Positions 54,976-64,000 of a stretch of DNA of 64,000 bases are shown piece after piece. Below the pieces are notes generated by a model. It saw only the letters and a list, made by a program, of their open reading frames with translations, did not search any database and was not told where the DNA came from. A program made the position numbers and the translations under genes. This stretch comes from Ooceraea biroi (lineage: Eukaryota > Arthropoda > Insecta > Hymenoptera > Formicidae): assembly GCF_003672135.1 (NCBI RefSeq), contig NC_039519.1:1674001-1738000 (forward strand). Reading direction: 5' to 3'. Position 1 is the stretch's first letter; the number at the start of each line of letters is the position of its first letter.

Positions 54976-55567
54976 TAATAATATTCTAATACTAAAATGG
55001 AGTAAAAAGAATAACAAAAATAATATTTTGGTATTAAAACGACAAATATATATATAATTCTAGTAGGAATGAAATCATGCTGCGACAGTAATTTTACTTA
55101 CTAGAATGCTCCTGAATGTTCTCGATCCAGCTCTGCACCTTGCTTTCTTGCGCCAGTCTATTGTAATGGTTTCGTCGAGGGTCGTCCTCGGGGATGTCTT
55201 GGCACAGCGGATATCGTACTTTGTGCGAGATCGGGGTTAACCTCGTCGACCACGTGTCCTCTTCTCCTTTGCTGTTATTTACGGTCCTAATTATACTCAC
55301 TCGGTAGGTGCACGCGGAATTACTAACCACTCACGGTTTTGCGGGTCGCGCTACAGCGGGATTATTATTATTATCGCAACGCGGCTGTATGCTTTCGGAC
55401 GGTACACGTGTCTGAAATAGTTCTTCGTATTCAGGATCGATATAGCAAGGTTCGACACCGTAATATGAGGAAATATCGGCGCTTGGTGTTTCGTAAAGAA
55501 ACTTGGAAAGGTTTTGAAGCAGGCGTCGCGCACGGTGCTTCTTTCCTCCTCGTCTCGTTTTCGGCAT
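54976..55567 (-). CDS. Small spliced gene of unknown function in right unit
   Basis: It is the counterpart of 33999-34590, starting at the ATG complement near 55567 with 'MPKTRRGGKKHRARR', with the same 66-bp GTGAGT...AACAG intron and the following GTAAGT donor. The only protein change seen in the second exon is one Asn to Ile ('WIENIQEHS'). Confidence 0.5.
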
Positions 55568-56449
55568 CTAGTTCCAGTGATCGGAAATTCTCGATAATTA
55601 TTTTAATCGCTAGTGCTGTTGATAGGATTGAGGGTATCAGAGGGTGAGCGAGACTGGCGTGCGTGGACCGCACTGGCAGTTCACTTATGTAAGGGATCAC
55701 GTTTAACAATGTCCACGTGCGAGGACCGCACTGTCGAGATCGTAGAACGTGTCGGAGAAGGAACGTCACTAGAGTTATCCACACTGTGCGTTGGTTGGTC
55801 GGGATTGCACTAGTTACGATTATACTTACGGTTTAGTTTACGCGTAGGGATCGGTTGGTTGAAAGGTATGCGCTAATAAGACGCTGAGTTAACACACAAA
55901 AGGTATATTCTAATAATAAAAGGTTTATAATTACAACGTAGAATAACTTCTAGAAATAAACTAAAACTGACTAAGACGATATTGAAATAAACTAAGTTTG
56001 AATAGGACGATGTAGAAATAAACTAAGTTCAATGAGACGATAAAAATAAACTAAGTTTAGAGTGGCAAGATATAGAATTAGACTAAGTTCGAATTAGAAT
56101 TAGAAGCAGAGGTTCGAGACTCTGAGGGAACTGACTCGTCCGGAGTCGTAGTTAAGAGTGTGACGGGAAGTAGTGCTGCACTGAGGTCCCTCGATTCGGC
56201 GGTCTGCCGTTTGGTGGTGGGGCGTGAGTTTTCCTCTTTCCCTGGTACGGCCGGTTGGTGGTGGGGCCTTCGGGTCCTCCCCTTCTGCGGATTGGGATGA
56301 CTGTCTTAGCGATCAGGGTGGGAGTCAGGCCGACAAAATGGCGTATCGGCTGCGATTGCCGATGGCGAGAGACGTCGCGCGTGTAACTCGGCACATTAAA
56401 GTTCTATTTGCGAGGAAAAATGATAGCCGGATTTTCGCGGGACGTCACA

Positions 56450-57014
56450 CACGCCACCGAGGGAGTCTACGCAGCGGCCGTGATGGTGGCACACAACGCC
56501 GCTGCACTGACTGCGAAGACGCGCGAGACGACGGGATTCCTCAACCGTCTCGGCGCGTCAGTGGACGAGGCACATGTTGCCGAGATGCTGCAGGTCCTGT
56601 AAGTACACACAAACCTACGTAAACCTAATGACCCGACATATAACCAAGTGTACATGATCTGCCAGGCGCGATGTGAGAACGTGTCTGCAGAACATCGACG
56701 TGGTGCTGCAGCACAGGGCGGAATTTTTTTATGCGATCCACCTGATCGTCTGCAGAGGAATCGGGCTGCAGTATGTGCGCGCCTACACGCCGCCACGTGA
56801 GTAAGTAGTGCTACACCATACGTTTCTGCGGTGTTTACACACACGCTACACCGATACCGGTGTTAACATATGTGTACTCTCTTTTGTAGGAGACCCTCCG
56901 CAGAGCAGCAAGAGGAGCAGCAAGAGGAGTAGGAAGAGGAGCAACACGCGCGCTCACAAACACACAAACATACATACACACACATACACACTGTATATAA
57001 ACTATAATGTATAG
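56450..57014 (+). CDS. Three-exon gene beside the virus-like block, 5' end lost
   Basis: Exon 1 is open up to the strong donor CCT|GTAAGT at 56598 ('HATEGVYAAAVMVAHNAAAL', 'FLNRLGASVDEAHVAEML'). A 67-bp intron ends at CCAG (56665). Exon 2 (56666-56796) gives 'RDVRTCLQNIDVVLQHRAEF' and 'IHLIVCRGIGLQYVRAYT', ending at donor GTGAGT. A 93-bp intron ends at TTTTGTAG (56889). Exon 3 gives a basic tail rich in SKR repeats to a stop at 57014. Both joins keep phase. GC-rich codon use matches the virus-like genes. The front is cut at 56450 by the 2.18-kb unit. The family is not recognised; the basic tail may be a nuclear localisation or nucleic-acid-binding segment. Confidence 0.6.
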
Positions 57015-57095
57015 GATATAAGTATAGAGTAATGTGTAAGAAGCGATAATGTATAGGATATAAGTATAGAGTAATGTATAATAAGCGATAAACAC
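57004..57095. repeat. Tandem duplication, ~47-bp unit
   Basis: Two copies of 'ATAATGTATAGGATATAAGT' + 'ATAGAGTAATGTRTAA' followed by 'AAGCG' lie between the spliced gene and the virus-like gene block. Confidence 0.8.
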
Positions 57096-57186
57096 ATACA
57101 TATATATATATTTTAATAATGTAAACCAGTAGTGTATAATACATATAAATATAGAAATACATATATATAGTGCTTATAAGAAATCA

Positions 57187-57732
57187 CTACTTATTTATTC
57201 CATATCCCACGCGAGACGGTCCACCCATCCACCATGCGTGCAGCGTCAGCACGTTCTTTAACGCGCAGACCCCGCTGTGCGCGCTGCAGCGGTACGTTCC
57301 GCGATCAGGGCCCACCAACTCGCTTAGGCGCGCAATGTCCTCGAAGCTGTCGTCGATGGACCTGACGTTGACGCGGCGTTCGCCCACGAGATCGCCGAGG
57401 ATACCCTCCAGCCACCGCCTCTTCTCCGCGCCCTTTACGTAGACGAGCATGTCGTCACCTCCTCCTCCTCCTCCTCCCACGACGGATACCGCTCTACTGA
57501 TACTCCGTAGGGCACGTTACCGTCCGTCCAGCGGAGTCTATGGTGGCTGGCCGATAACCAGACGGCCTGAGACCTCTCGTCCCTCATCATGCGACTCCAT
57601 GCCACAGGTGGGCGGAAGACATGATGCGTAGCACTCGGTCCCTCGTACGCAGTACGGCAACCTCCTTCACCGCGAAGCCGCCCTGGACGATGAAGCCCTG
57701 CAGATCGGCGAGTATCGGCTCGGCAGCCATGG
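57187..57732 (-). pseudogene. Small 'DLQGF' protein of the virus-like element, two frameshifts
   Basis: The minus-strand start at 57732 lies a few bases after the capsid gene stop. It reads 'MAAEPILADLQGFIVQGGFA' and 'VKEVAVLRTRD'. The frame changes near 57645, continuing with 'HHVFRPPVAWSRMM', 'AVWLSASHHRLRWTDG', and again in a GGA run near 57470 to 'LVYVKGAEKRRWLEGIL'. The layout (an Asp-x-Gln-Gly-Phe strand, a Val-Lys-Glu, an 'RPP.W' block and a 'YVKG.EK..WL' block) is one I associate with uncharacterised proteins next to such elements. A nuclease-like RNase H fold is possible but unproven. Confidence 0.5.
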
Positions 57733-57738
57733 GTGCTA

Positions 57739-58970
57739 TCAAACGACGCGACGTACCACGCTAGTCAGCGGGATGTACTCGACTACGCGATCGTGGAGTA
57801 TCAGACAGTACGCCGTGGTCTCGGGCGGGACGTTACGCCTGCAGTCGAACTCTATGCCGACGTCGACGGTGGCGCTCTTCACGGTCTCGTTCTGCCTGGA
57901 ACAGTCCAGCACCACGAACGGTCCACAGTGCAGGAACTTGTTCATCGTGAGCACCGCTCCATCGTCGTTCCGATCGAGCGCGTAGTACGCTCTGCGGAAT
58001 CTGGCATACATGTCGTACAGTAACGCGTAGCGATTCTTCGCAAAGTCCAGATGCATGTTGTCGTAGGGATAGAACGTCGAATTGAGAAACAGCTTCACGT
58101 TGGAGAGGTCGCAGGCGTCGAACAGTGACGCGTCCTTCGTCGCGGCGTTCTTTCGACCGGTCTACAACGCGAAGATGACTTAGCGCGGTTTCTCCAGCTG
58201 CGTGGCCGCTTTGACGGCCCAGGAGTGCGCGGTCGTGCTCTGCAGAAGGGGGAACTCGTACAGGTCCCACGAGTGGAACGCCATACTGAGAAATCGACCG
58301 CTCTCCAGGGTGCGCAGCAACCGTAGTTTATTGATCTCGTTTAGGTAGACGTGCGGCATGCGCCACTGCACCTTGTGCAGGTCTATCCGCGCCCCGTGTC
58401 GGTCGCCCGACAGCACGATGCAATTGTTGTTGCGCGCACGAATCAGAACGAGCTCGTGCCGTGCGTTGATCACCACGCGTCTGTAGTCCTCGCAGAATCC
58501 CAACAGCATCCCGAGAGGGACGCAGAGGTTGAAATCACTCGGCCCGAAGTGCCCGTCAGACTCCATCCAGCGCTCAGTAGGATATTACTGCGCGCGTGGG
58601 TCAGGAAAACGTAGTTCTTGAGCGTATTCGTCACGCCGACGTTTCGGCTCCTGTCTATCTCCACGCCGTTGAGCTCGTAACGAAGCTCGTTGAACAGGAA
58701 GGCCGCGCAGTTGTTTACCAGGTGCGTCTGATAATCGGGCGCCGCTTGAACATCCCCCTCAGCTGCCGCCCCATCGACCGAGAACGTTCCCTCGATGTAG
58801 AGATAGCTCTCGCAGGGCAACGTGTACAAATCCTGCTGTTGCATCGGAATCCGTATCTCATCGCTGTGCCCGAACGTGGTGTTGGCGTACGGGTTGTACG
58901 TGTGGGTCTCGAGCCCGACGATGCGCTCGTCGAAGACCGATTCATCGCCGATGTCGAGTAGGTCGGCCAT
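57739..58970 (-). pseudogene. Major capsid protein (double-jelly-roll type), virus-like element
   Basis: The minus-strand gene starts 'MADLLDIGDESVFDERIVGL' and runs 'HTYNPYANTTFGHSDEIRIP', 'LYTLPCESYLYIEGTF', 'FLFNELRYELNGVEIDRSRN'. A frameshift falls near 58555. It continues 'NLCVPLGMLLGFCEDYRR' and 'MPHVYLNEINKLRLL', is interrupted by in-frame TAA and TAG codons near 58180 and 58160, and ends 'TTAYCLILHDRVVEYIPLTS'. At ~410 codons it suits the hexon-like capsid protein that builds the particle shell. The assignment rests on position in the cluster and on remembered insect Polinton-like homologues. Coding is clearly broken. Confidence 0.65.
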
Positions 58971-59030
58971 CGTAGCCGTTCCGAATGACGGTGTATCCCA
59001 ACGAACGAAGGAAGGCCGCGGTCTCCGTGT

Positions 59031-59943
59031 TCAGCGTCGTACCGTTACCGCTCCCGCGCACCTCCCCCTCCTCCTCGGGACGCTCTCGCGTCTGAGTAGT
59101 ACCTCTTCTTCCCCGTCCTCCACCACCTCGCAGTACGAGCATTCCCTACGGCTCTCCGCAGCGCGTCGTCGTCGTCGCAAGTGCAGACGCACCGTTATCT
59201 CCTCGCCGCGAAAGTCGATCGGCCGACCGTTCTGATCCACGACACGCACCGTGATGTCGGTGAAGCTCCGCGCGATGACTGGGAGGTAAATGATCTGCCC
59301 CGGGCCTCTCCGACAGTTTATATCCCGGTGGCACGTTGGGCGCGAACTCGTGTATCGTGTGCACGGGCCTGTTTTTGCTATACGCCCCAGCCGTGACGTT
59401 GCACTCCACGTGGATGACGTTCACGCCCATGATGTTCACCGGTTTGTTGGACGCGTACCACCTGTTGGGCCGTAGTACGCGCGGCGAGAACCCCAGGAGC
59501 GGCCCGATGGTGCCGGGCTTGGCGAAGCTCACCCTATAGGCGCACTTCATCTCACTGCGCATGGTGTTGTCGTTGGCGCGTAGAGCGAGCACGTCCTCCC
59601 CCGTGCTCTCCTCACCGTCGTACATGTCGTACGTTCCGACGGAGTCGTCGATGGCGTCGTCGTCGTCGTCGTCGTCACCCACGGCGTCACGTCGACGGAG
59701 CACGGCGTTCCTCAGGAACCGACTTATGGCACGGAGCTCGTAGGATCCTTCTGGAATCGTTATCAACGTGTCCCTCTCGCCGAAGTAGAATCGGTTGTTG
59801 GTCGCGTTGACGTTAGGTATCGAGTTGTACGTCTCGAAATCCGCGAGACCGAGCTCGTAGAAACCGTCGCTCAGATCGATGGGCGGGAAGTAACACACCG
59901 TCAGAACGCTGCTTCTACCGGTCAGCGTGAGCGTTAGCGACAT
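59031..59943 (-). pseudogene. Penton-like minor capsid protein, one frameshift
   Basis: I chose the Met at 59943 ('MSLTLTLTGRSSVLTVCYFP') since conserved sequence begins there, although the frame is open further upstream. Blocks seen are 'DGFYELGLADFETYNSIPNV', 'FYFGERDTLITIPEGSYELR', 'MRSEMKCAYRVSFAKPGTIG', 'PLLGFSPRVLRPNRWY' and 'CNVTAGAYSKNRPVHTIHEF'. A frame change in a C/G run near 59290 leads to 'FTDITVRVVDQNGRPIDFRG' and the stop at 59031. The pattern fits the small capsid protein that usually sits next to the major capsid gene. An expanded Asp repeat (GAC/GTC triplets near 59655) may be polymorphic. Confidence 0.65.
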
Positions 59944-61003
59944 GATGAACCGTCGTCCTCCCCCCCCCCCACTCGATGTCGCGGAGAAAACGCAGACACA
60001 ACTGCCCACAGATCTGCTCATCGTACGTCTGATATCGGTGGCGATTGTACGCGATCGACGCGGCGCCACCCAGATAGCGCTCGAGTGCGCGCGATGGGCG
60101 CAGGTTGCTGAAACCGTCAAAGTAGACGACCCTCTCGCCTTTCTTAGTGTACGCGACCCAATGGGTCCCCGGACTCGCGGAGGCGTCGAGGTTCACGATG
60201 CCGCACTCGTTGCGACGCGCACACGAGTGGGTAACGCGTCGCGCATAAACACCCCTCTGAAGAATGGCACGCGAAGACGCGCGGCCGTTGCCGCTAGTTG
60301 CGCGCCCGTCGTCGCGCCGGGTGGCAATCCTAGCGCTGACGGGGACGTTTTTTTTCTTCTTCGTACCGCGACCGCGCGCGTGCGGCGCGAGATAAAGACC
60401 ACACCCTTCCATCGCACGATTGTGACGTTGCAGCTCCTCCAGCTGACGACACTTAGCCTTGCTGTCGGTCACCACCTTTGCGACGCGGGCCGCACCACTG
60501 ATCAGCGACCTGAGCGCGCCCAGGACCGGCAGGAGCGGCAGGAAGCCACCGCGTTTCGCTATCGGGAGCGTCCTCGCCGGTCTCTTGGCCACAGTGGTTG
60601 CCCTCTTCCTCCTGCCCGTCGTCCTCTTTATACCAGGCGCCGATCGCCTCTTGCTCCTTAGACCCATTCCGAGTTTCGTCTTCGCCTTCATGGCCGCCCA
60701 TACGGCCGCCGCGGCGGCCCTCTTACCCAGGCTCGAGTCGCTCGCCGAGATGCGCTCGCGCTCTCTGTCCGCGAGCACCCGGTCGGCCGCGTGCCGTTCG
60801 ACCACCTCCCGGCTCCGCGAGTAGGCGATGTCGTGCTCACGACAGGCGGCGTCCAACGGGTTCACGCCGCGATCGCCTCGCGCGAGTCGTTTCGTGAGTC
60901 TCGTACCGGGCCCGCAGAACTGGTAGCCGGGAATGTGCAGCTCGAAGGGTAGCGCGTCTATGGCACGATTGAGCAGACCCGCGCGGTGAGCGGTTAGACG
61001 CAT
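59915..61003 (-). pseudogene. PLA2-domain protein fused to adenain-type cysteine protease
   Basis: The chosen Met (61003, 'MRLTAHRAGLLNRAIDALPF') precedes a parvovirus-VP1-like phospholipase A2 block: 'IPGYQFCGPGTRL' (calcium loop) and 'NPLDAACREHDIAYSRSR' (His-Asp catalytic pair). A Lys/Arg-rich linker ends in a T-run frameshift near 60355. The alternative frame holds 'LRVPFFRGVFMRDALPT', and the first frame resumes near 60220 with 'GIVNLDASASPGTHWVAYTK' (His), 'YFDGFSNLRPS' (Asp) and 'ICGQLCLRFL' (Cys), the adenain/Ulp1 triad. Viral PLA2 domains breach membranes during entry and adenain cuts virion proteins. Codons 5' to 61003 stay open to 61225. Its end overlaps the penton-like gene start. 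Confidence 0.75.
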
Positions 61004-61089
61004 TCGTCGCACGTCGGAGTAACCGTAGACGCGCACAGCAGCAGCAGCAGCCTCGAGGTCGCGACTGATCGAACAGGTGGGTTCGTTCC

Positions 61090-61110
61090 GCGTATAAATA
61101 GTGGGGGGCG
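61090..61110 (+). promoter_or_regulatory. TATA-like box between divergent genes
   Basis: 'GCGTATAAATAGTGGG' lies in the gap between the PLA2-protease start (61003, minus) and the ATPase start (61247, plus). Its orientation suits the plus-strand gene, though TATTTATA on the other strand could serve the minus-strand gene. It is unusual in an otherwise GC-rich block. Confidence 0.45.
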
Positions 61111-61246
61111 CCTCGACGCGCGAGCGAGTTCGCGTGACATGCGCTACGTTAGGCAGCCCGTACGGATACGAGTGTCGAACGTGGATGACAGGATCGGGAG
61201 TGGAGAGGCGAGAGTGAGCAGGCACGGGTCTCTGCTACCGACTACC

Positions 61247-61831
61247 ATGCGCGCCCTGGTGTGCGGACCGTTTGGATGTGGCTAGACGAATGTCGTGATC
61301 AGCCTGCTCGAGAGTGCGCACGGCGTGCGCTTCGAGAACGTGTACGTGTACTCGAAGTCGTTGCAACAGCCGAAGTATCGCTATCTGGAGCGCCTACTCG
61401 GGTCGATGGACGGGATCGGTTATCACGCGTTCCACGATAGCGGTGACGTCGTACCGCCACACGAGGCCTTGCCGCAGTCGATATTCGTGTTCGACGACGT
61501 CGCGTGAGACACGCAGGACGCCATGAGGGAGCACTTCTTGATGGGACGGCACTCGCTCGTCGACTGCTTCTATCTGTGTCAGACGTACGCTCGGATACCG
61601 AAACACCTGATGCGCGATAACGCGAATCTGCTGATCCTCTTTCGACAGGACGGTACGAATCTGCGGCACGTGTGCAACGTTCACGTGAACACCGACATGA
61701 CTTTCGAGGAGTTCGTCGCGCTGTGCCGCGACTGTTGGCGCCGGCGGTACGGCTTTTTCGTGATAGACAAGGACAGCGCGCTTCGCAACGGTAGATACAG
61801 GCGCGGATTCACCGAGTACGCCTTGTCGTAG
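61247..61831 (+). pseudogene. A32-like (FtsK/HerA-type) genome-packaging ATPase, two nonsense codons
   Basis: The ATG at 61247 begins 'MRALVCGPFGCG', a Walker A loop whose lysine position is a TAG (61283-61285). The frame continues 'FENVYVYSKSLQQPKYRYLE' and 'SIFVFDDVA' (Walker B Asp-Asp), then a TGA (61505-61507), then 'FYLCQTYARIPKHLMRDNAN' (sensor region), 'LILFRQDGTNLRHV' and 'YGFFVIDKDSALRNGRYRRG'. About 194 codons is normal for these motors, which pump DNA into capsids. Everything except the two stops is in one frame, so decay is recent. Transcription is opposite to the capsid genes. Confidence 0.82.
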
Positions 61832-61865
61832 GCGGGGAGTCAGGGAGCGGGCAGTCGTCGCGGGC

Positions 61866-62126
61866 ATGTCGAGTGGTGCAGCCGCGCGTACGTTGCAGAA
61901 GCGCGAGGCGATCGCGGAGAAGATCGCCCGCGCGCGCGAGTCCATCCGCAGGAAACACCGGAGTCTGAGAACTGACAGAATGGACGACGAGCGGGCCCTA
62001 GAGACCCACTTCAAGCCCATCGTCGAACCGTTGAAACGACTGGTCGAGCACACCGTCGGCGACGACGACGACGACGTGTATCGCGTGAAGAGGAAATGCG
62101 AGTACGAGGACACCGACGCCTCGTAA
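61866..62126 (+). CDS. 86-aa charged protein downstream of ATPase
   Basis: It starts 35 bp after the ATPase stop: 'MSSGAAARTLQKREAIAEKI', 'ARESIRRKHRSLRTDRMDDE', 'LETHFKPIVEPLKRLVEHTV', then an Asp run and 'YRVKRKCEYEDTDAS'. The first ~70 residues look like a helical coiled-coil segment that I associate with virion-associated proteins of these elements. The C-terminus probably ends early, because the sequence switches at about 62130 into the 3' part of the facing DNA polymerase gene. The ORF has no internal stop. Confidence 0.55.
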   Translation: MSSGAAARTLQKREAIAEKIARARESIRRKHRSLRTDRMDDERALETHFKPIVEPLKRLVEHTVGDDDDDVYRVKRKCEYEDTDAS

Positions 62127-62134
62127 TCCGCGAT

Positions 62135-64000
62135 AGTGACACCGCAGAAGCGGCGGATAGTCGTTCGTGTCGAAGCGTGCGATATCGTGCCTCATGTCCG
62201 CGTACGCGTCCTCGCACCCGATGCGGTATATCAGACTGTTCGTGTCCGTGTACATGATCCGACACTTGTCACCGTACAGCGGGGCCGTGTAGTCGTAGTG
62301 GAACTCGTAGAGGCGCGTCTTCGAGATGTCCAAAATGCACATGCCCACGTATATCGGTCGGTTGAACGTGGCCTTCAGCCTGCGAAGCTTCACGGCGAGG
62401 AGATTCTCCCTGAACACGGCTCGGCTGTGAAAGTTAGGACGCGAGATAAGAGCCTCGGCACCGTATCTCCCCTCCCAGCGCGTCACGAGTTTCACGTCGA
62501 CGCGATTTCGAACGTTCTCCATCGTCTTACCGAAGACGGCGTTGTTCATAAGCTTGTACAGGTTTTTCTCGAAATCGTTCGTCGCGCGCGTCCTAAACGC
62601 CGTGTTCAGCTCGATGTAGTCCCGGAGCCACGCGGACTGCGCGAACTCCAGCACGCGGTGAATCCTCGCCATGCGAAGGCCGTGGCTTGTGCATTGCTGC
62701 AGCGTGCGGTAGTGTATCACGTACCGCTGCTTATCGCACAGAGTCGCGAGGAGCTTTTCCTGCCGCTTGTCGGGCGGTGCCTCGCGCGTCGGACAGAACG
62801 GCAGGTCCGCGTGCGCGTCGTGTAGATGTCGCGGATACTCCAGGTCGACCTCGAGGATGTACCCTGTAGGCGAGTCCGGGGTGATCGCGTGCACGTCGAG
62901 CGTCGAGACGTCCTCGACCCAGCGAAACTCCCCACGAGGCAACGGCTGATACATGGCCCATCCTTAGAGATTATTCACGTCGTAGTACATGAGATACGAC
63001 GACGGCTCGGACGGATCGTATGACGGTGCGTATCTGTTGTTGACTCGCGCGTATCTGTGCGAGCATTGACTCAGCCCACCGCGCACGCCGCGCTCCACGA
63101 ACAGCACCATATCCACGTCCGTAAGCATCTCGAACTCGATGCCCGTGTGCAGCAGCATCGCGTCCCACGTGTAGCCCGGTAGTGTGTAGTAGTGCGCTGG
63201 ATCCAGGCCGTAGCTCCGTATGCACGTGTCGCGAAAATTTTCAAACACATCCGCCAGGAGAAGAACGTCCGTTTTTAGGTACATGTCGCTGTACTGTCCG
63301 AGGTTCTCGATAGCGAACCTGTCCCACACGGTTGTCGCGTGCGCATAGTCGTCACCTGACACCGTATCGCCGGTCAGCGAACTGTGGAAGGACTCGCGCG
63401 GTAGTAAGCAAGTCTCGAGCAGTCTCTCGACGCTATTGACGTACTCGTATGGAAATACGCCTTTCCGCGTGAGGAGCTAGAAATCCTCCTCGGAGAGATG
63501 CCGAAACTCCGCACGTAGAATGCGCATGTGGCTCCGGTCGAGATAGGACGCTAGTTTGTCGAGACTTGTGCTGAGAAATTTGTACGAGTCTATGAACCGC
63601 AGTTTCACGCACGCTCTGGCTCCGTACCTGTTCGCGGTGTTCGCGACGTTCTTCGTGAACGCGATGTACCGCTCCTTCGTCAACGGCAGTAACTCCACAC
63701 TGCCCTCGAAGGCGTTCGCCATGTCCTCGATAATGAAGTGCGCGTCGTAGCCGGAGAGATTGTGGAATATCACGGGGATAACGTGCGAGTCCTTATAGTT
63801 TAGGTTGCACGCCGAGTGCGCCGGGCCTCTGTAGCGGCCGCTCAGGTGGCAGTGATCGCGCACCCGGGTGTCACCCGCCGCGAACGGTTTACCGCACATG
63901 TGGCACCGCGCTGCATCGCGAAGTTCCTCGCACTGTTCCGGGGTGAGGTCCTTCATGGGCACGTTGGACGCGAGGATCGTCTTGACGCGCCACGCCAGTT
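62135..64000 (-). pseudogene. Protein-primed family B DNA polymerase, truncated at both ends
   Basis: The gene enters from beyond the window. In order on the minus strand: a zinc/HNH-like 'CHMCGKPF' and 'VRDHCHLSGRYRGPAHSACN', an exonuclease 'IFHNLSGYDAHFIIEDMA' block, 'FIDSYKFLSTSLDKLASY', a TAG at 63477-63479, 'RKGVFPYEY', 'YTLPGYTWDAMLLHTG', 'LMYYDVNNL' followed by TAA at 62964-62966 inside motif A, then motif B 'NLYKLMNNAVFGKTMENVRN' and motif C 'IMYTDTNSLIYRI'. Motif C normally has Asp where Asn stands. It replicates linear genomes from a terminal protein. The thumb end is missing after 'ARFDTNDYPP'. Stops and the Asp loss make it dead. Confidence 0.88.

Larger units (their letters stand above)
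54269..56449 (-). mobile_element. 2.18-kb gene-bearing LTR-like unit, right (inverted) copy
   Basis: It runs on the minus strand from TGTGACGTCCCGCG (56449 downwards) to GACGTAACA (54269). Two small substitutions noted at protein level against the left copy are Asn to Ile in the spliced gene and changes in the 56152-56394 open frame. Its outer edge cuts the first visible exon of the gene at 56450-57014. No target duplication is visible. Confidence 0.75.

Noticed and set aside
33119..56449. One giant transposon with 2.18-kb terminal inverted repeats
   Set aside because: There is no target duplication, the interior is a patchwork of unrelated dead elements, and each unit cuts a different gene.
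58180..63962. Possible recoded stop codons in the provirus
   Set aside because: TAG, TGA and TAA all interrupt frames, at different amino-acid positions and together with frameshifts. Decay explains them better than a reassigned codon.

Overview
The window looks like repeat-dense nuclear DNA from an insect, most likely a hymenopteran and probably an ant. The evidence is indirect: intron-containing genes, a (TTAGG)n-type telomeric motif, mariner, Tc1/mariner with DUF4817-type heads, Harbinger, gypsy and LINE relics, many fold-back elements with 'CAGGGTG' ends, and a decayed Polinton/adintovirus-like provirus. I see no ordinary single-copy host gene, tRNA, rRNA or CRISPR array. Nearly every recognisable coding region belongs to a mobile or virus-derived element, and most are broken.

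Layout. 1-8.3 kb: fold-back and tandem repeats, two GC-rich palindromes, a 2.2-kb LTR-like element (5838-8044) and an inverted telomere-like motif. 8.9-11.35 kb: a Harbinger element with a MADF/BESS accessory gene and a facing transposase. 11.4-12.76 kb: two fold-back MITEs. 12.99-14.27 kb: a complete-length mariner with one frameshift. 14.4-14.8 kb: a minisatellite. 15.2-18.1 kb: a Ty3/gypsy relic on the minus strand with its 207-bp 5' LTR. 18.15-19.04 kb: a CACTA-like transposase relic. 19.13-20.42 kb: a fold-back element with mirrored microsatellites. 22-33.1 kb: two nearly identical inverted copies of a dead DUF4817-type transposon. The left copy is split by a 2.0-kb solo-LTR-like insertion. 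Between them lies AT-rich DNA with an array of small hairpins and an acidic-tailed reading frame.

33.1-56.4 kb: a 2.18-kb gene-bearing LTR-like unit occurs at both ends in inverted orientation. Between the copies are transposase relics, two LINEs, Tc1/mariner fragments, a PIF1-helicase/ubiquitin-protease fusion ORF and a Mutator-like fragment.

56.45-64 kb: GC-rich, compact, virus-like genes. On the minus strand run a protein-primed family B DNA polymerase (running off the window), a PLA2-domain/adenain-protease fusion, a penton-like minor capsid protein, a double-jelly-roll-type major capsid protein and a small 'DLQGF' protein. On the plus strand are an A32-type packaging ATPase, an 86-aa protein and a three-exon gene cut by the right 2.18-kb unit. 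Together these would make and package a Polinton/adintovirus-type particle. Nonsense codons, frameshifts and lost catalytic residues show that this copy is dead.

The most interesting points are the PIF1-USP ORF sharing its 3' flank with a fold-back repeat family, the 3xCxxC zinc-type proteins carried by LTR-like units, the ~80-bp-period hairpin array, and the virus-like element with lesions at catalytic positions. Everything is by eye. Family names rest on remembered motif patterns, with no database search.
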